Origin: Methylomonas sp. 11b
Lineage (GTDB): Bacteria; Pseudomonadota; Gammaproteobacteria; Methylococcales; Methylomonadaceae
Direction of reading: 5' to 3'
Length of the DNA stretch: 64,000 bases
Assembly: GCF_000515215.1 (NCBI RefSeq)
Contig: NZ_KI911557.1
Coordinates: forward strand, 3,095,741 to 3,159,740
Under the pieces are notes generated by a model that did not search any database, was not told where the DNA came from, and saw only the letters and a program-made list of their open reading frames with translations. The translations under genes were made by a program, and so were the position numbers. Shown piece by piece: positions 47,574-60,065 of this stretch (the first letter of the stretch is position 1; each line of letters begins with the position of its first letter).

Positions 47574-48917
47574 TCAATCTTCTGCGGACAGTTGTTCGGT
47601 TAGGCTTTTAGGTAGCTTCTTTTTGACTTTCACGCCCAATTCTTCTAATGCGCTGGCCTGGCGCAGCAAATTACCGCCACCGCTACTGAGTTTGTTGACG
47701 ATGCCATCGTAGGTTTTTTGCACCGTGTTGAGTTGGTTGCCCAGTTTTTCAATGTCTTCTACAAAACCTCGGATCTTGTCGTACAGACTGCCGGCCTTAT
47801 CGGCGATCAAGCGGGCGTTTTCATTTTGTTGCTCGTAGCGCCAGATGTTTTGCACGGTACGCAAGGTTGCCAGCAGCGTCGTTGGGGTAACGACGACGAT
47901 CTTGTGCTCGAAAGCATCATTGAATAACTTTTCGTCAGCTTGGAATGCGGCCATGAATGCAGCTTCGATGGGCATGAACAGCAGCACAAAATCCAATGAC
48001 CTTAGACCTTTCAAACTGGAGTAGTCTTTGTTGCTTAAGCCTTTGATATGGTTTCTGACCGCTTCAGTATGTTGTTTCAAAGCTTCGATGCGTTGCTTGT
48101 CGTCTTCAGCGGAACAGTAACGCTCGTAAGCCAATAGCGAGACCTTGGAATCGATGATCACGTCTTTGTTTTCCGGCAGGCGGACGATCACATCGGGTTT
48201 GAATAGGCGATTATCTTCGTCGCGGAATGCGCCTTGGGTTTCGTATTCAATGCCTTTGCGCAGGCCGGATTGTTCCAAGACTTTTTCCAGAATCATCTCG
48301 CCCCAGTTACCTTGGGTTTTATGATCGCCTTTCAAAGCACGGGTCAGGTTCAACGCTTCCTGATTCATCTTGGCTGTGTCGCGGCGTAGGGAGACAATTT
48401 CCTCACGCAGGGAAATACGGTCTTTGGTTTCGTTGTCGTAAACGCTTTCGACGCGGCTTTTGAATTCGCCGAGTTGCTCCTTCAACGGTGCGACCAGATT
48501 TTCGATACTGACTTTGTTATGTTCGACAAATTGCTTGCCGCGTTCTTCAAAGATCTTATGCGCCAGATTCTCGAATTGGGTTTTTAACTGATTTTCCGCA
48601 TCTTGCAGTAAACGGATTTTCTCTTCGTTATGTTTGTGCTGTTCCTGCTGGCGCGTGTTCAGTTCGGCATTCTCGGTTTTCAATGCCAGCAACTGGTGTT
48701 GCAAACTGTGCAGTTCGGTTTCCTTTTGAGTCAACAATAGCGTGCGCTCCTCCGCTACCGCCAATTTGACTGCTTGTTGTTGGAGCTGCTGTTGCTGTTG
48801 CTCTAACTGACTTTGCAACCCGCGATGCCGCTTACTGCTTAGCCAGGCGCAAACGCCATAGCCAAGCAACGCCGCCAGCGGTAGTGCTGCCAGCGTCATC
48901 CATATCTCTTCCATCAC
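47574..48917 (-). CDS. rmuC: DNA recombination protein RmuC
   Basis: A 447-residue protein with an N-terminal membrane helix (PLAALLGYGVCAWL), a long Gln/Glu-rich coiled coil (about residues 30-130) and the RmuC nuclease-like domain. The domain is seen in KTQGNWGEMILEKVLEQSGL, YETQG, KPDVIVRLPENKDVIIDSKVSLLAYERY and FVLLFMPIEAAF. RmuC limits DNA rearrangements, and the domain has a PD-(D/E)XK-like core (D-V, D-S-K). Full length. It borders origin-like segment A. Confidence 0.95.
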   Translation of the reverse strand: MMEEIWMTLAALPLAALLGYGVCAWLSSKRHRGLQSQLEQQQQQLQQQAVKLAVAEERTLLLTQKETELHSLQHQLLALKTENAELNTRQQEQHKHNEEKIRLLQDAENQLKTQFENLAHKIFEERGKQFVEHNKVSIENLVAPLKEQLGEFKSRVESVYDNETKDRISLREEIVSLRRDTAKMNQEALNLTRALKGDHKTQGNWGEMILEKVLEQSGLRKGIEYETQGAFRDEDNRLFKPDVIVRLPENKDVIIDSKVSLLAYERYCSAEDDKQRIEALKQHTEAVRNHIKGLSNKDYSSLKGLRSLDFVLLFMPIEAAFMAAFQADEKLFNDAFEHKIVVVTPTTLLATLRTVQNIWRYEQQNENARLIADKAGSLYDKIRGFVEDIEKLGNQLNTVQKTYDGIVNKLSSGGGNLLRQASALEELGVKVKKKLPKSLTEQLSAED

Positions 48918-48944
48918 AACCTCTTGCTTACTAAAACGTGCGGG

Positions 48945-49568
48945 TTAACGCGGCTTGATGGACAAATCGCCAATGGTAAAGCCAATATCAAACCCCTTGC
49001 CTTTGCCCAGCATAACCAAGGAAATTTCGCCGCGGGTCAATACTTGCCTATCCACCGAGTTTTTAAACCCAAAGTGATTGCCCAGCGAAACATAATTGCC
49101 GAATATTTCGCTGATATATTTGACGTCGGTGAAATAGGCTTCTCCTTCTATGACGGAATAGCCAATCGTAAAGCCAATGCTTTTTGACGACAGCGCCACC
49201 TTGGCTTTTTGCCCATTGCGGCAGCTTATTTCCCCAGTACCGTCGTATTGCTTGTAAGCTAGCGAAAACCCCTCCAGCTTGTAGGTCATTCTACAAGTAC
49301 CCAATTTCTTCTCGCCGAATTGTTCGTTAAAGTCAATCTCGGCTTGGTTAGGTTGGCTGGTATCGGCGGCTTCCGGTACGGCTGGCGCTGCGGGTTCCGA
49401 TGGCTGTGGAGACGGTGCGTCGCTTAGCGGATGGGTAACAAAATCGGCATGGCTCAAATTTGGCAACGTTGCGAAGCCGAGCACCAAAAGCAAAGGTCCG
49501 GTTAATTTGCCATGCCGATACGCGAGTGTTTCTTTAATCGATCCAGCGTTTTTGCTCTGTCTATTCAT
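48945..49568 (-). CDS. Secreted hypothetical protein with Pro-rich linker
   Basis: A 207-residue protein. An internal signal-like helix (LTGPLLLVLGFATLPNLSHA, about residues 22-41) is followed by a Pro/Ala/Ser-rich linker (about 48-75) and a C-terminal domain from about 85. That domain has CRMTYKLEGFSLAYKQYDG and repeated GFTIGYS/GFDIGFTIG segments, probably beta-rich. The true start may be closer to the signal helix. No family is recognised. Confidence 0.6.
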   Translation of the reverse strand: MNRQSKNAGSIKETLAYRHGKLTGPLLLVLGFATLPNLSHADFVTHPLSDAPSPQPSEPAAPAVPEAADTSQPNQAEIDFNEQFGEKKLGTCRMTYKLEGFSLAYKQYDGTGEISCRNGQKAKVALSSKSIGFTIGYSVIEGEAYFTDVKYISEIFGNYVSLGNHFGFKNSVDRQVLTRGEISLVMLGKGKGFDIGFTIGDLSIKPR

Positions 49569-49615
49569 CTATTTTGGTCCAAGTCAGTTAAATGCTATGC
49601 CGTCTAAGCGATCAG

Positions 49616-49646
49616 CTATGTTGTCAGGGAACGCTATCGCGAACCC
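49616..49646 (+). repeat. 31-bp direct repeat, left copy
   Basis: The sequence begins CTATGTTGTCAGGG and ends CTATCGCGAACCC. It is identical over 31 bases to 50376-50406, and both copies are followed by a similar ACCTAC. The psiE gene lies between the copies. Confidence 0.8.
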
Positions 49647-49780
49647 AAACCTACAGTGCTAGCAACTAAAACCAGTCTTGCTCGTAGACGGAGGAACTAT
49701 TGAAATTCTACCTCTCGGCAACCACTTTCGCGCATATTCATATTTTGCATTTATCTTTTGAAGATCACGGAGTACATGGT

Positions 49781-50290
49781 ATGAAAAATCAAATATCCGG
49801 ATGGCGAATATTGGGTAAGGATTGGAATGCACTGACGTTTTATCAACGCTTTGAAAGCGGGGTCGCCTTTGCCCTGACTTTTTTGGTGATGTTGGTCGTC
49901 AGCGTTGCGTTGTTTAGATTATTCGTCGGCGTAATTGGCGGATTGGTATTCGATGCATTGAATCCTTTGGACCACGAAATATTCCAACAGGTGTTTGGTG
50001 AGATCATGACCTTGTTAATTGCGCTGGAGTTTAACCACACCCTGCAATACGTCGTCACCCGCGAGCAAAGTGTCATTCAAACTAAGGTTGTACTCTTAAT
50101 CGCCTTGCTGGCGTTGGCGCGTAAGTTTATCGTGCTGGACATCGGCAAAATCTCCGCCGACGTATTGTTAGCCTTGGCGGCAGTGACATTGGTGTTGGGC
50201 ATCACCTATTGGCTGATGCGTGAACGTGATGACCGGTTGGTTGAGACAAATTCGTCTAAATCGGGAGCAGATACCCGGATGGTTTCGTAG
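49781..50290 (+). CDS. PsiE-like phosphate-starvation-inducible membrane protein
   Basis: The ATG at 49781 has GGAG eight bases upstream and gives 169 residues; the longer ORF from 49700 is unlikely. Four membrane helices are seen (about FALTFLVMLVVSVALF, EIMTLLIALEF, VVLLIALLALARKFIVLD and VLLALAAVTLVLGITYWL). The motif LEFNHTLQYVV followed by ARKFIVLD is typical of the PsiE family. Function is unknown. The gene is enclosed by 31-bp direct repeats. Confidence 0.85.
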   Translation: MKNQISGWRILGKDWNALTFYQRFESGVAFALTFLVMLVVSVALFRLFVGVIGGLVFDALNPLDHEIFQQVFGEIMTLLIALEFNHTLQYVVTREQSVIQTKVVLLIALLALARKFIVLDIGKISADVLLALAAVTLVLGITYWLMRERDDRLVETNSSKSGADTRMVS

Positions 50291-50315
50291 GTCACGTTGG
50301 CGCAATACGACTGTA

Positions 50316-50352
50316 TGGATACAGGAGGTAGGGCAACGCAGGAGCAGTTGCC
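50316..50352 (+). repeat. Dispersed repeat, related to 39606-39643
   Basis: It starts TGGATACAGGAGGTAGGG and ends GGAGCAGTTGCC. The reverse complement at 39606-39643 differs at three positions plus one extra base. This copy stands just upstream of the right 31-bp repeat. Confidence 0.7.
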
Positions 50353-50375
50353 GAGCGGCTACGTGACAAACCGAT

Positions 50376-50406
50376 CTATGTTGTCAGGGAACGCTATCGC
50401 GAACCC
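50376..50406 (+). repeat. 31-bp direct repeat, right copy
   Basis: Identical to 49616-49646. In this copy GTCAGGG and CCCTGAC (50384-50390 and 50404-50410) can pair, forming a stem-loop, which suggests a REP-like palindromic element. Confidence 0.8.
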
Positions 50407-50430
50407 TGACCTACCGGGCTACGCGGGAAA

Positions 50431-51030
50431 TCATGAATTCAACACAGCCTTACAGGCTCGAATAAATGACTCATACATTGGTATAAATTTTGTCGATTTT
50501 TCGTTTAATACTTTCGCTGAGCTAACTACGTGTTCGGGCCGCTGGCCGCCACGAAGATTATCAGGGAAAACTGAAGCAAAATCTCCTGCGCCAACGGGTA
50601 CTGTGTGTTTGGCAAACTCCCCCGCTAATTCCTTAGCCTTAGCGTAAAGGGACTTCCTTTTCTTCTCGAGTTTCTTGTTTAGAAACTCTTTATCCACGGA
50701 ATCCCAAGTTTCAACGAAGTAAAAAAGTGGTTGAATATGGCTCTTTGGAAACGAATCGCCAAAATCCGCTTCTTTTAACAACCGAATTGTTGGCTCAATC
50801 GGAAGAGCACGCTGAAACTCCTCAAAAAGCTGGAGGTCATGACTTGTTGTGTTGTTTCCCAAACCAAGCTTTTCCTTGATTTTGTCTTTCGCAAAAATTG
50901 TTGCGAAGGCTACTAAAAACGCTATCGCTGGCTCAAATTCAGGCTGATTCGAGAAGTATCCATTTAGAAACCACGCTTCAGTAAGAAGCAGTGTTAAGAC
51001 GAGAACAACATTTTCTAACGATAAGCGCAT
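50431..51030 (-). CDS. Hypothetical protein with two N-terminal membrane helices
   Basis: A 199-residue protein. Two membrane helices near the N-terminus (ENVVLVLTLLLTEAWFL and IAFLVAFATIFA) are followed by a basic KDKIKEKLG turn and a soluble helical domain with EEFQRALPIEPTIRLLKEAD, DFGDSF and a long charged helix (LNKKLEKKRKSLYAKAKE). The gene is clearly more AT-rich than its neighbours and adjoins repeats, so it is probably acquired. No family is recognised. Confidence 0.6.
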   Translation of the reverse strand: MRLSLENVVLVLTLLLTEAWFLNGYFSNQPEFEPAIAFLVAFATIFAKDKIKEKLGLGNNTTSHDLQLFEEFQRALPIEPTIRLLKEADFGDSFPKSHIQPLFYFVETWDSVDKEFLNKKLEKKRKSLYAKAKELAGEFAKHTVPVGAGDFASVFPDNLRGGQRPEHVVSSAKVLNEKSTKFIPMYESFIRACKAVLNS

Positions 51031-51106
51031 GGAATAACCTGGAGATTTTAACTATCGAATATCAAGAGGCATGGCAACTTAGCAAAGGCCCTCTGCCACT
51101 AGCAAC

Positions 51107-52387
51107 TCAGAACCTTTTAAACACTTCACCGGCCGCATCCACCGTAACCTGCAAATCCTGATCCGAATGCGCGGCCGAAACAAATCCCGCCTCGAACGCC
51201 GAAGGCGCCAGATAAAAGCCTTTATCCAACATCCCATGAAAGAAACGTTTAAAGCGGTCGACATCGCAAGCCATCACTTGGGAAAAACGGCTGACAGATT
51301 TTTCGTTGCTAAAGAACAAACCAAACATCCCACCGACCTGGTTGGTAGTGAAGGCGATGCCGGCCTGATCAGAGGCGGCTTGAAGGCCTTTCAGCAGTGT
51401 TGCGGTCTTAGCGGTCAGGGCCTCGTAGAAGCCTGGCTGATTGATCAGTTCCAGGGTTTTTAAGCCGGCGGCCATCGCCACCGGGCAGCCGGACAATGTG
51501 CCGGCTTGATAGACAGGACCCAGCGGTGCCAGATATTCCATGATCTTGCGGCTGCCACCGAAAGCACCGACCGGCAGGCCGCCGCCGATGATTTTACCTA
51601 GCGTGGTCAAATCCGGTTTGATGCCATACAGGCCTTGCGCACCTTGCAAACTGACACGAAAGCCGGTCATTACTTCATCGAAAATTAGTACGCTGCCATA
51701 TTGATCGCAGACTTCTCGCAGGGTTTGCAAAAAGCCCGGTTCCGGCGGGATGCAGTTCATGTTGCCGGCCACCGGTTCGACGATGATGCAAGCAATCCTG
51801 TCGCCCAGTTCGGCGAAGGTGCTGCGCACTGCATCGCTATCGTTGTAAGTCAGGGTGAGGGTGTCGGCGGCGACGGAGGCCGGTACGCCGGGTGAGCTGG
51901 GTACGCCAAAGGTCAAGGCACCGGAACCGGCTTTGACCAGCAAGGAATCGGAATGACCGTGGTAACAGCCTTCGAATTTTACGATCTTGTCGCGACCGGT
52001 GTAACCTCGCGCCAAACGCAACGCACTCATGGTGGCTTCGGTACCGGAACTAACCATGCGCACCATGTCTATCGACGGCAGCAGTTCGCAAACTGTTTGC
52101 GCCATTAGCGTTTCGATTTCGGTGGGGGCACCAAAACTTAGACCTTTTTCAGCGCTTAACTTAACCGCTTCGATCACAGCCGGATGCGCATGGCCCAAAA
52201 TCATTGGTCCCCAGGAGCCGACATAATCGATGTAACGCTTGCCTTCGCTGTCATAAACATAAGCGCCGGCTGCGCGATCAAAATATACCGGGGTACCGCC
52301 GACGCCGCTGAAGGAACGCACCGGCGAATTGACGCCGCCGGGAATGTATTGTTTGGCTTGAGAAAATAATTCGGAAGATTGGGTCAT
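51107..52387 (-). CDS. hemL: Glutamate-1-semialdehyde 2,1-aminomutase
   Basis: HemL converts glutamate-1-semialdehyde to 5-aminolevulinate for heme and other tetrapyrroles. The ATG at 52387 gives 426 residues, the family length; a longer ORF to 52489 runs through a repeat and is rejected. Motifs are [56 protein letters not shown] and the PLP lysine in [17 protein letters not shown]. Confidence 0.96.
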   Translation of the reverse strand: MTQSSELFSQAKQYIPGGVNSPVRSFSGVGGTPVYFDRAAGAYVYDSEGKRYIDYVGSWGPMILGHAHPAVIEAVKLSAEKGLSFGAPTEIETLMAQTVCELLPSIDMVRMVSSGTEATMSALRLARGYTGRDKIVKFEGCYHGHSDSLLVKAGSGALTFGVPSSPGVPASVAADTLTLTYNDSDAVRSTFAELGDRIACIIVEPVAGNMNCIPPEPGFLQTLREVCDQYGSVLIFDEVMTGFRVSLQGAQGLYGIKPDLTTLGKIIGGGLPVGAFGGSRKIMEYLAPLGPVYQAGTLSGCPVAMAAGLKTLELINQPGFYEALTAKTATLLKGLQAASDQAGIAFTTNQVGGMFGLFFSNEKSVSRFSQVMACDVDRFKRFFHGMLDKGFYLAPSAFEAGFVSAAHSDQDLQVTVDAAGEVFKRF

Positions 52388-52410
52388 GGGGATGAAGGAT
52401 AGAGAAATCG

Positions 52411-52495
52411 TGTAGGTTGGGTTAGGCACTAGCCGTAACCCAACACGGGGGCTTTGAATGTTGAGTTGTGCGTTATCGAACCAACCCAACCTACA
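52411..52495. repeat. Interrupted inverted repeat between hemL and the lipoprotein gene
   Basis: TGTAGGTTGGGTT (52411-52423) and AACCCAACCTACA (52483-52495) are perfect 13-bp arms. GTAACCCAACAC inside forms a second partial complement. The layout resembles the BoxC-like repeat at 22483-22594 but with a different core sequence. Confidence 0.6.
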
Positions 52496-52498
52496 TTG

Positions 52499-52942
52499 TT
52501 ATTGCGGTTTGCCAAACAAATGCGGGCCTTTGGGTTGCGGTTTGTTTTGCAAACAGAAATAAGCCGCAGCGTCGAATTTGATCTGCAAGGTGTGGGTGTC
52601 TTCGTGGTCTTCCAGATATTTCTCGGCATCGATTTCCGATAGGTCTTTCATGATGTGTTCGGCGATGCAGTCGCAACTTTCTTCAAAACGTTTTTCATCG
52701 ACGTCTTTGTTATTCGAATTTTTCAGTTCCCGTTCAACGCATTTAGCGGAAAACTCTTTTTCGAACTGGCGTTTCTCGGGTTCAGTGGCTTCGCCGGTAT
52801 CTACTCTGTGTACCGCTTTTTTGGCAGTGCCGGAGCTAGCGCTGGCTTTTGGGGTTTCCGCTTCATCACTGGAGCAGCCGGCAATGGTCAACGCTGAAAC
52901 AATCAACGTCGCAAAGAGATAAGAAGTTTTTCTAGTTTTCAT
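52499..52942 (-). CDS. Hypothetical lipoprotein
   Basis: A 147-residue protein with a lipoprotein signal (lipobox LTIAGC near residue 23) followed by a low-complexity Ser/Ala/Lys linker. The globular part contains three Cys (SAKCVE, ESCDCIAE) and an additional YFCLQ near the C-terminus, so disulfides in the periplasm are likely. It lies 17 bases downstream of gmk on the same strand. The family is not recognised. Confidence 0.7.
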   Translation of the reverse strand: MKTRKTSYLFATLIVSALTIAGCSSDEAETPKASASSGTAKKAVHRVDTGEATEPEKRQFEKEFSAKCVERELKNSNNKDVDEKRFEESCDCIAEHIMKDLSEIDAEKYLEDHEDTHTLQIKFDAAAYFCLQNKPQPKGPHLFGKPQ

Positions 52943-52959
52943 AAGTGTTGTTAGTTTTA

Positions 52960-53580
<621 letters not shown>

Positions 53581-53689
53581 TTATGAGGTTAATCCATGCG
53601 GCCGTCATTCTTTTCTGATAACGTCCACAGAGTCAAGCCCTAAGCGGTCACTGTGGTATCATGCAAGGCCTTTCTAAGCCCCTTCTTGA

Positions 53690-55012
53690 ATGCCGATGAG
53701 TGTGATTTGGAACAACTGCCTGGCCAAGCTTGAACATGAAATTCCCAGTACCGATTTCAGCACCTGGATCAGGCCGCTGCAAGCAGTGGAAACCGACAGC
53801 CAGTTAAAATTACTTGCTCCCAACCGCTTTATTATCGACCATATCAAACAGCATTTTTTCGCGATCATCGAAGATGCGGTCAACGAGTTTTCCAATGCAA
53901 CCTTGGCGGTGCAGTTTGAAATAGGTAGTAAAAAATCGCCGGCTATCAAAGCACCAACACTCAGCAAGAGTCCGACCCAAAAGAAGAATCAACCGAATTT
54001 TTTAAACAAAGCCTTCACCTTTGAGAGCTTTGTGGAAGGTAAATCCAATCAATTGGCCAGAGCCGCTTCGATGACGGTTTCGGATAACATCGGCAAGGTC
54101 TACAACCCGCTGTTTATCTACGGCAGTTCCGGTTTGGGTAAAACCCATTTGATGCATGCCATAGGCAACGCGGTGTTACTGAAAAAACCCGATGCCAATA
54201 TCGTCTATCTGCATTCCGAGAAATTCGTGCAGGACATGGTCAAAGCGCTACAACAAAACAGCATCAACCAATTTAAAGAGTACTACCGCAGCATCGATAT
54301 TTTATTGATGGACGACATCCAATTTCTGGCCGGTAAGGAACGTTCGCAGGAAGAGTTCTTCCACACCTTTAACAACCTGCTGGATAACAAACATCAGGTG
54401 GTTTTGACCTGCGATAAGTATCCGAAAGAAATCGATGGCTTGGAAGACCGTTTGAAATCGCGCTTCGGTTGGGGCTTGCCGGTGGCGATAGAACCGCCGG
54501 ATCTGGAAACTCGTGCGGCGATTTTGATCAAAAAAGCGCAACAAGTTGGCGTGGATCTGGATCAAGACATAGCCTTCTTCATTGCGAAACGCATACCTTC
54601 CAATGTTAGAGATTTGGAAGGTGCGTTGCGTAGAGTAGTAGCCAACTCGCAATTTACCGGTCGCGATATCACCTTGGAATTTACCAAGGAAGCGCTGCAC
54701 GATTTGATCAGCTTGCAAGACAAGTTGATCAGTATCGACAACATTCAAAAAACCGTAGCCGACTATTTCAAGATTAGAGTGGCCGATTTATCGTCAAAAA
54801 ACCGCAAACAATCCATCACCCGTCCTAGACAAGTAGCTATGTGCCTGGCCAGAGAACTGACCTCGCACAGTTATCCGGAAATTGGCGATGCTTTTGGTGG
54901 ACGCGACCACACTACCGTCATCAATGCCTGCAAGCGTGTGGCTGAGTTGAAAGACGACGATGTGAAGATGGCGGAAGATTACAAAAACCTGTTGAGAACC
55001 TTATCGCATTAA
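53690..55012 (+). CDS. dnaA: Chromosomal replication initiator DnaA
   Basis: DnaA binds the origin and opens it. The 440-residue protein has the N-terminal oligomerisation domain ([25 protein letters not shown]), a short linker, and the AAA+ domain with P-loop [10 protein letters not shown] near residue 146 and Walker [12 protein letters not shown]. The C-terminal DNA-binding domain has the box-binding helix [15 protein letters not shown]. The start could be the ATG at 53690 or the one at 53696. dnaN, recF and gyrB follow. Confidence 0.97.
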   Translation: MPMSVIWNNCLAKLEHEIPSTDFSTWIRPLQAVETDSQLKLLAPNRFIIDHIKQHFFAIIEDAVNEFSNATLAVQFEIGSKKSPAIKAPTLSKSPTQKKNQPNFLNKAFTFESFVEGKSNQLARAASMTVSDNIGKVYNPLFIYGSSGLGKTHLMHAIGNAVLLKKPDANIVYLHSEKFVQDMVKALQQNSINQFKEYYRSIDILLMDDIQFLAGKERSQEEFFHTFNNLLDNKHQVVLTCDKYPKEIDGLEDRLKSRFGWGLPVAIEPPDLETRAAILIKKAQQVGVDLDQDIAFFIAKRIPSNVRDLEGALRRVVANSQFTGRDITLEFTKEALHDLISLQDKLISIDNIQKTVADYFKIRVADLSSKNRKQSITRPRQVAMCLARELTSHSYPEIGDAFGGRDHTTVINACKRVAELKDDDVKMAEDYKNLLRTLSH

Positions 55013-55201
55013 TTGCGTGTAAGTTGTGGATAAAGTGTGCCGAAAATAGCCTATCCAGCTTATCCAAAAACCCCATACAAGCTAAAACGGTATCTGACAA
55101 CAATGTTTGATACATGCTAAGATTTTGATTTAAATTAGATAAAACCGGTTTTCCACAGCTTTTTGTTTACTTAGTAGTAACAATATATAAAAGATATTTA
55201 T
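55013..55201. other. Candidate replication-origin segment B (dnaA-dnaN intergenic)
   Basis: It has a perfect DnaA box on the minus strand (TGTGGATAA, 55025-55033), TTATCCAAA (55060-55068) and TTTTCCACA (55149-55157). After 14 bases comes TAGTAGTAACAA (55172-55183), matching a DnaA-trio of three triplets, and then an AT-rich stretch up to the dnaN start. It repeats the plan of segment A at 47341-47510. Confidence 0.65.
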
Positions 55202-56305
55202 ATGAAATTTATTATTAGCAGAGATCAAATCTTGCCACCGCTGCAACAAATCGTCAGCGTTATCGAGAAACGGCAGACCATGCCGATTCTGTCCAATGTG
55301 TTGTTGCAGGCTAGCGACGAGCAGTTGGTGATGACCGGTACAGATACGGAAATTCAGATTGTTGCTAAGTTAAATATCGAATCAATAGCGCATTCCGGGG
55401 AAATAACGGTTCCTGCTAGAAAGTTTCTGGATATTTGCCGCTTATTACCAAACGGCGCGGAAATTCACTTTGAATTGCAAGACGATAAAGTTAAGGTCGT
55501 TTCCGGCCGCAGCCGGTTTTCTTTGAGTACTTTACCGGCGGAACATTATCCGGAGTTCAACGAGTCCGAGTTTGAACATAGCTTTTTGCTCAATGCCGGC
55601 AAATTCAAGAAAGCGCTGGATAAAACCGTGTTTTGCATGGCCAATCAGGACGTACGCTATTACTTGAACGGCTTGTTACTGAATGTCAGCAATTCCAAAC
55701 TTAAACTGGTCGCGTCCGATGGCCATCGTTTGTCGATTTATGAAGACGATATTGGCCAAGCGACCGGCTATGAATCCCGCATCATCATGCCCAGAAAAGC
55801 GGTGCAGGAATTGAGTCGTTTGCTGGACGATGCAGACGCAGAATTGAACATCCAGTTTTCCAGCAACAACATCCGAATTTATTACAAGGATGTAGTGTTC
55901 TCGTCAAAGCTGATCGATGCCAAATTCCCGGATTTCAGTAAAGTGTTCAATCAAAGTTTTATGAGTCCGTTGTTGATCCAAAAACAAGTCTTGAGAGATG
56001 CGTTAACGCGGGTAGCGATTCTGTCCAATGAAAAGTACAAAGGTGTGACTTTCGATATTTCCGGCGATTTGTTGAAACTCAGTACCCATAATCCCGAGCA
56101 TGACGAGGCCGAGGAAGAATTGATCATCGATTATCAAGGCGAGCCGTTGAGCATCTCGTTTAATTCGCAATATATGCTGGATGCAGTATCCAACTTGGAT
56201 TCAGAAATGGCGGTGCTGACCATAGCCGGCAACGCCAGCAGTTGTTTCATCGAAGAACCTGAACAACCTTTGTTTAAATTTATTGTCATGCCAATGCGGA
56301 TGTAG
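55202..56305 (+). CDS. dnaN: DNA polymerase III sliding clamp (beta)
   Basis: A 367-residue clamp subunit with the three-repeat fold: MKFIISRDQILPPLQQIVSVIEKRQTMPILSNVLL at the start, RFSLSTLPAEHYPEF, YYLNGLLL, LVASDGHRL and the C-terminal FIVMPMRM. Length is normal. The ATG directly follows the AT-rich origin segment. Confidence 0.97.
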   Translation: MKFIISRDQILPPLQQIVSVIEKRQTMPILSNVLLQASDEQLVMTGTDTEIQIVAKLNIESIAHSGEITVPARKFLDICRLLPNGAEIHFELQDDKVKVVSGRSRFSLSTLPAEHYPEFNESEFEHSFLLNAGKFKKALDKTVFCMANQDVRYYLNGLLLNVSNSKLKLVASDGHRLSIYEDDIGQATGYESRIIMPRKAVQELSRLLDDADAELNIQFSSNNIRIYYKDVVFSSKLIDAKFPDFSKVFNQSFMSPLLIQKQVLRDALTRVAILSNEKYKGVTFDISGDLLKLSTHNPEHDEAEEELIIDYQGEPLSISFNSQYMLDAVSNLDSEMAVLTIAGNASSCFIEEPEQPLFKFIVMPMRM

Positions 56306-56319
56306 GTCGTTTAGCGATT

Positions 56320-57393
56320 ATGACCTTGTTAAAGCTGGATGTGCTGTCGGTTAGAAACATCCATTCCGCAAGCATCTCGCCGTCGCCCGCCATTAATTTG
56401 ATCACCGGCGCCAATGCCAGCGGCAAGAGTTCGCTGCTGGAAGCCATTTTTATTTTGGGTAGATCTCGCTCGTTTAGAACTACCCATACCAAGCAGGCCA
56501 TTGCTTTCGAGCAGTCGCAATTGACCGTTTCCGCGCAAAATCGGGAACAGTCCGGTTCGGTCAGTACGCTGGGGATACAGATTGATAACAAACAGTGCCA
56601 GATCCGCATCGATCAGGAAGATCGACAAAAAGCTGATTTGGCGTACGCATTGCCAGTGCAATTGATTCATCCCAAGAGTTATCGCTTGCTAGACTCCGGA
56701 CCGCAAATCCGTAGAGAGTTTTTGGATTGGGGTATTTTTAATCAACACAAAAACTTTTTGCCCTGTTGGCGCAAGTTTAATAAGGCTTTGCAACAACGTA
56801 ATGCTTTGTTGAAAACCCGGCAACTGAAACAGCTTCCGGCTTGGGATAAGGAACTTGTGGAATATGGGCAGGTGATTAACGAGTTTCGTTTGGCCTATGT
56901 AGCAAGCTTGCAACCGGTGTTTTTAGAAATGGCTAGCCACTTCTTAAATAAGGAGGATGTTGATTTACGCTTCTTGCCCGGCTGGGATGATAGGCAATCC
57001 CTAGACTTAATTTTGAAAAACGATCTGGTGCGAGACATACGCTACGGCTTTACCCATAGCGGACCGCACCGAGCGGACTTTCAGACTTACCAAAACAAAA
57101 GACTGGCTAAAGACTATCTGTCACGCGGACAACAAAAGCTCTTAGTTTTGGCACTTATGTTGGCACAAGTGACCTTATTGAATCAGGAAAGCCCATATTC
57201 CTGCTGCATCTTAATAGACGACCTCGCGTCCGAATTGGATACAGAAAACCGGGCAAAATTGATAAAATACCTCGCTGGATTGAACTGCCAGGTTTTTATC
57301 AGCAGTACCGATATAGCTGATTTTGGTGACTTAAGTTCAGTAGAAAACTATAAATGGTTTCACGTGGAACAAGGCGATGTAAAACAACTTTAA
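56320..57393 (+). CDS. recF: DNA replication and repair protein RecF
   Basis: An SMC-like ATPase (357 residues) of recombination repair, loading RecA at gaps. Walker A is GANASGKSSLLEAIF near residue 30, the signature motif is DYLSRGQQKLL, and Walker B is CILIDDLASELD. The gene starts 14 bases after dnaN. A parS-like site lies inside its last codons (WFHVEQ), so its C-terminus is constrained at the DNA level. Confidence 0.96.
   Translation: MTLLKLDVLSVRNIHSASISPSPAINLITGANASGKSSLLEAIFILGRSRSFRTTHTKQAIAFEQSQLTVSAQNREQSGSVSTLGIQIDNKQCQIRIDQEDRQKADLAYALPVQLIHPKSYRLLDSGPQIRREFLDWGIFNQHKNFLPCWRKFNKALQQRNALLKTRQLKQLPAWDKELVEYGQVINEFRLAYVASLQPVFLEMASHFLNKEDVDLRFLPGWDDRQSLDLILKNDLVRDIRYGFTHSGPHRADFQTYQNKRLAKDYLSRGQQKLLVLALMLAQVTLLNQESPYSCCILIDDLASELDTENRAKLIKYLAGLNCQVFISSTDIADFGDLSSVENYKWFHVEQGDVKQL
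57356..57371. other. parS-like site inside recF
   Basis: GGTTTCACGTGGAACA matches the 16-bp parS palindrome TGTTTCACGTGGAACA at 15 of 16 positions. It covers the codons for Trp-Phe-His-Val-Glu-Gln at the end of recF. The spacing to the second site is 38 bases start to start. Confidence 0.75.
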
Positions 57394-57409
57394 TGTTTCA
57401 CGTGGAACA
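57394..57409. other. parS centromere-like site
   Basis: TGTTTCACGTGGAACA is a full match to the chromosomal parS consensus, bound by the partition protein ParB/Spo0J. It starts at the first base after the recF stop codon, in the 120-base gap before gyrB. The location near dnaA fits chromosomal parS. The parAB genes themselves are not in the window. Confidence 0.88.
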
Positions 57410-57468
57410 AATAATAAAAATTAACAACTCCCATCACACACGATACAACGGCTTCATGTGCGATATGA

Positions 57469-59919
<2,451 letters not shown>

Positions 59920-60065
59920 CTGTTGTCGAATGCCACAATTAATGAAAAGTGTGCCAAATAAGTGAAAAACTAATGACACAAAAAATGAAAAAATCCGAAA
60001 CTTTCTCGCTTCTGAAATTTTAGGTTGGACTTAAACAACTTTTTTTGTTGGGATGCCCTTTCTAA

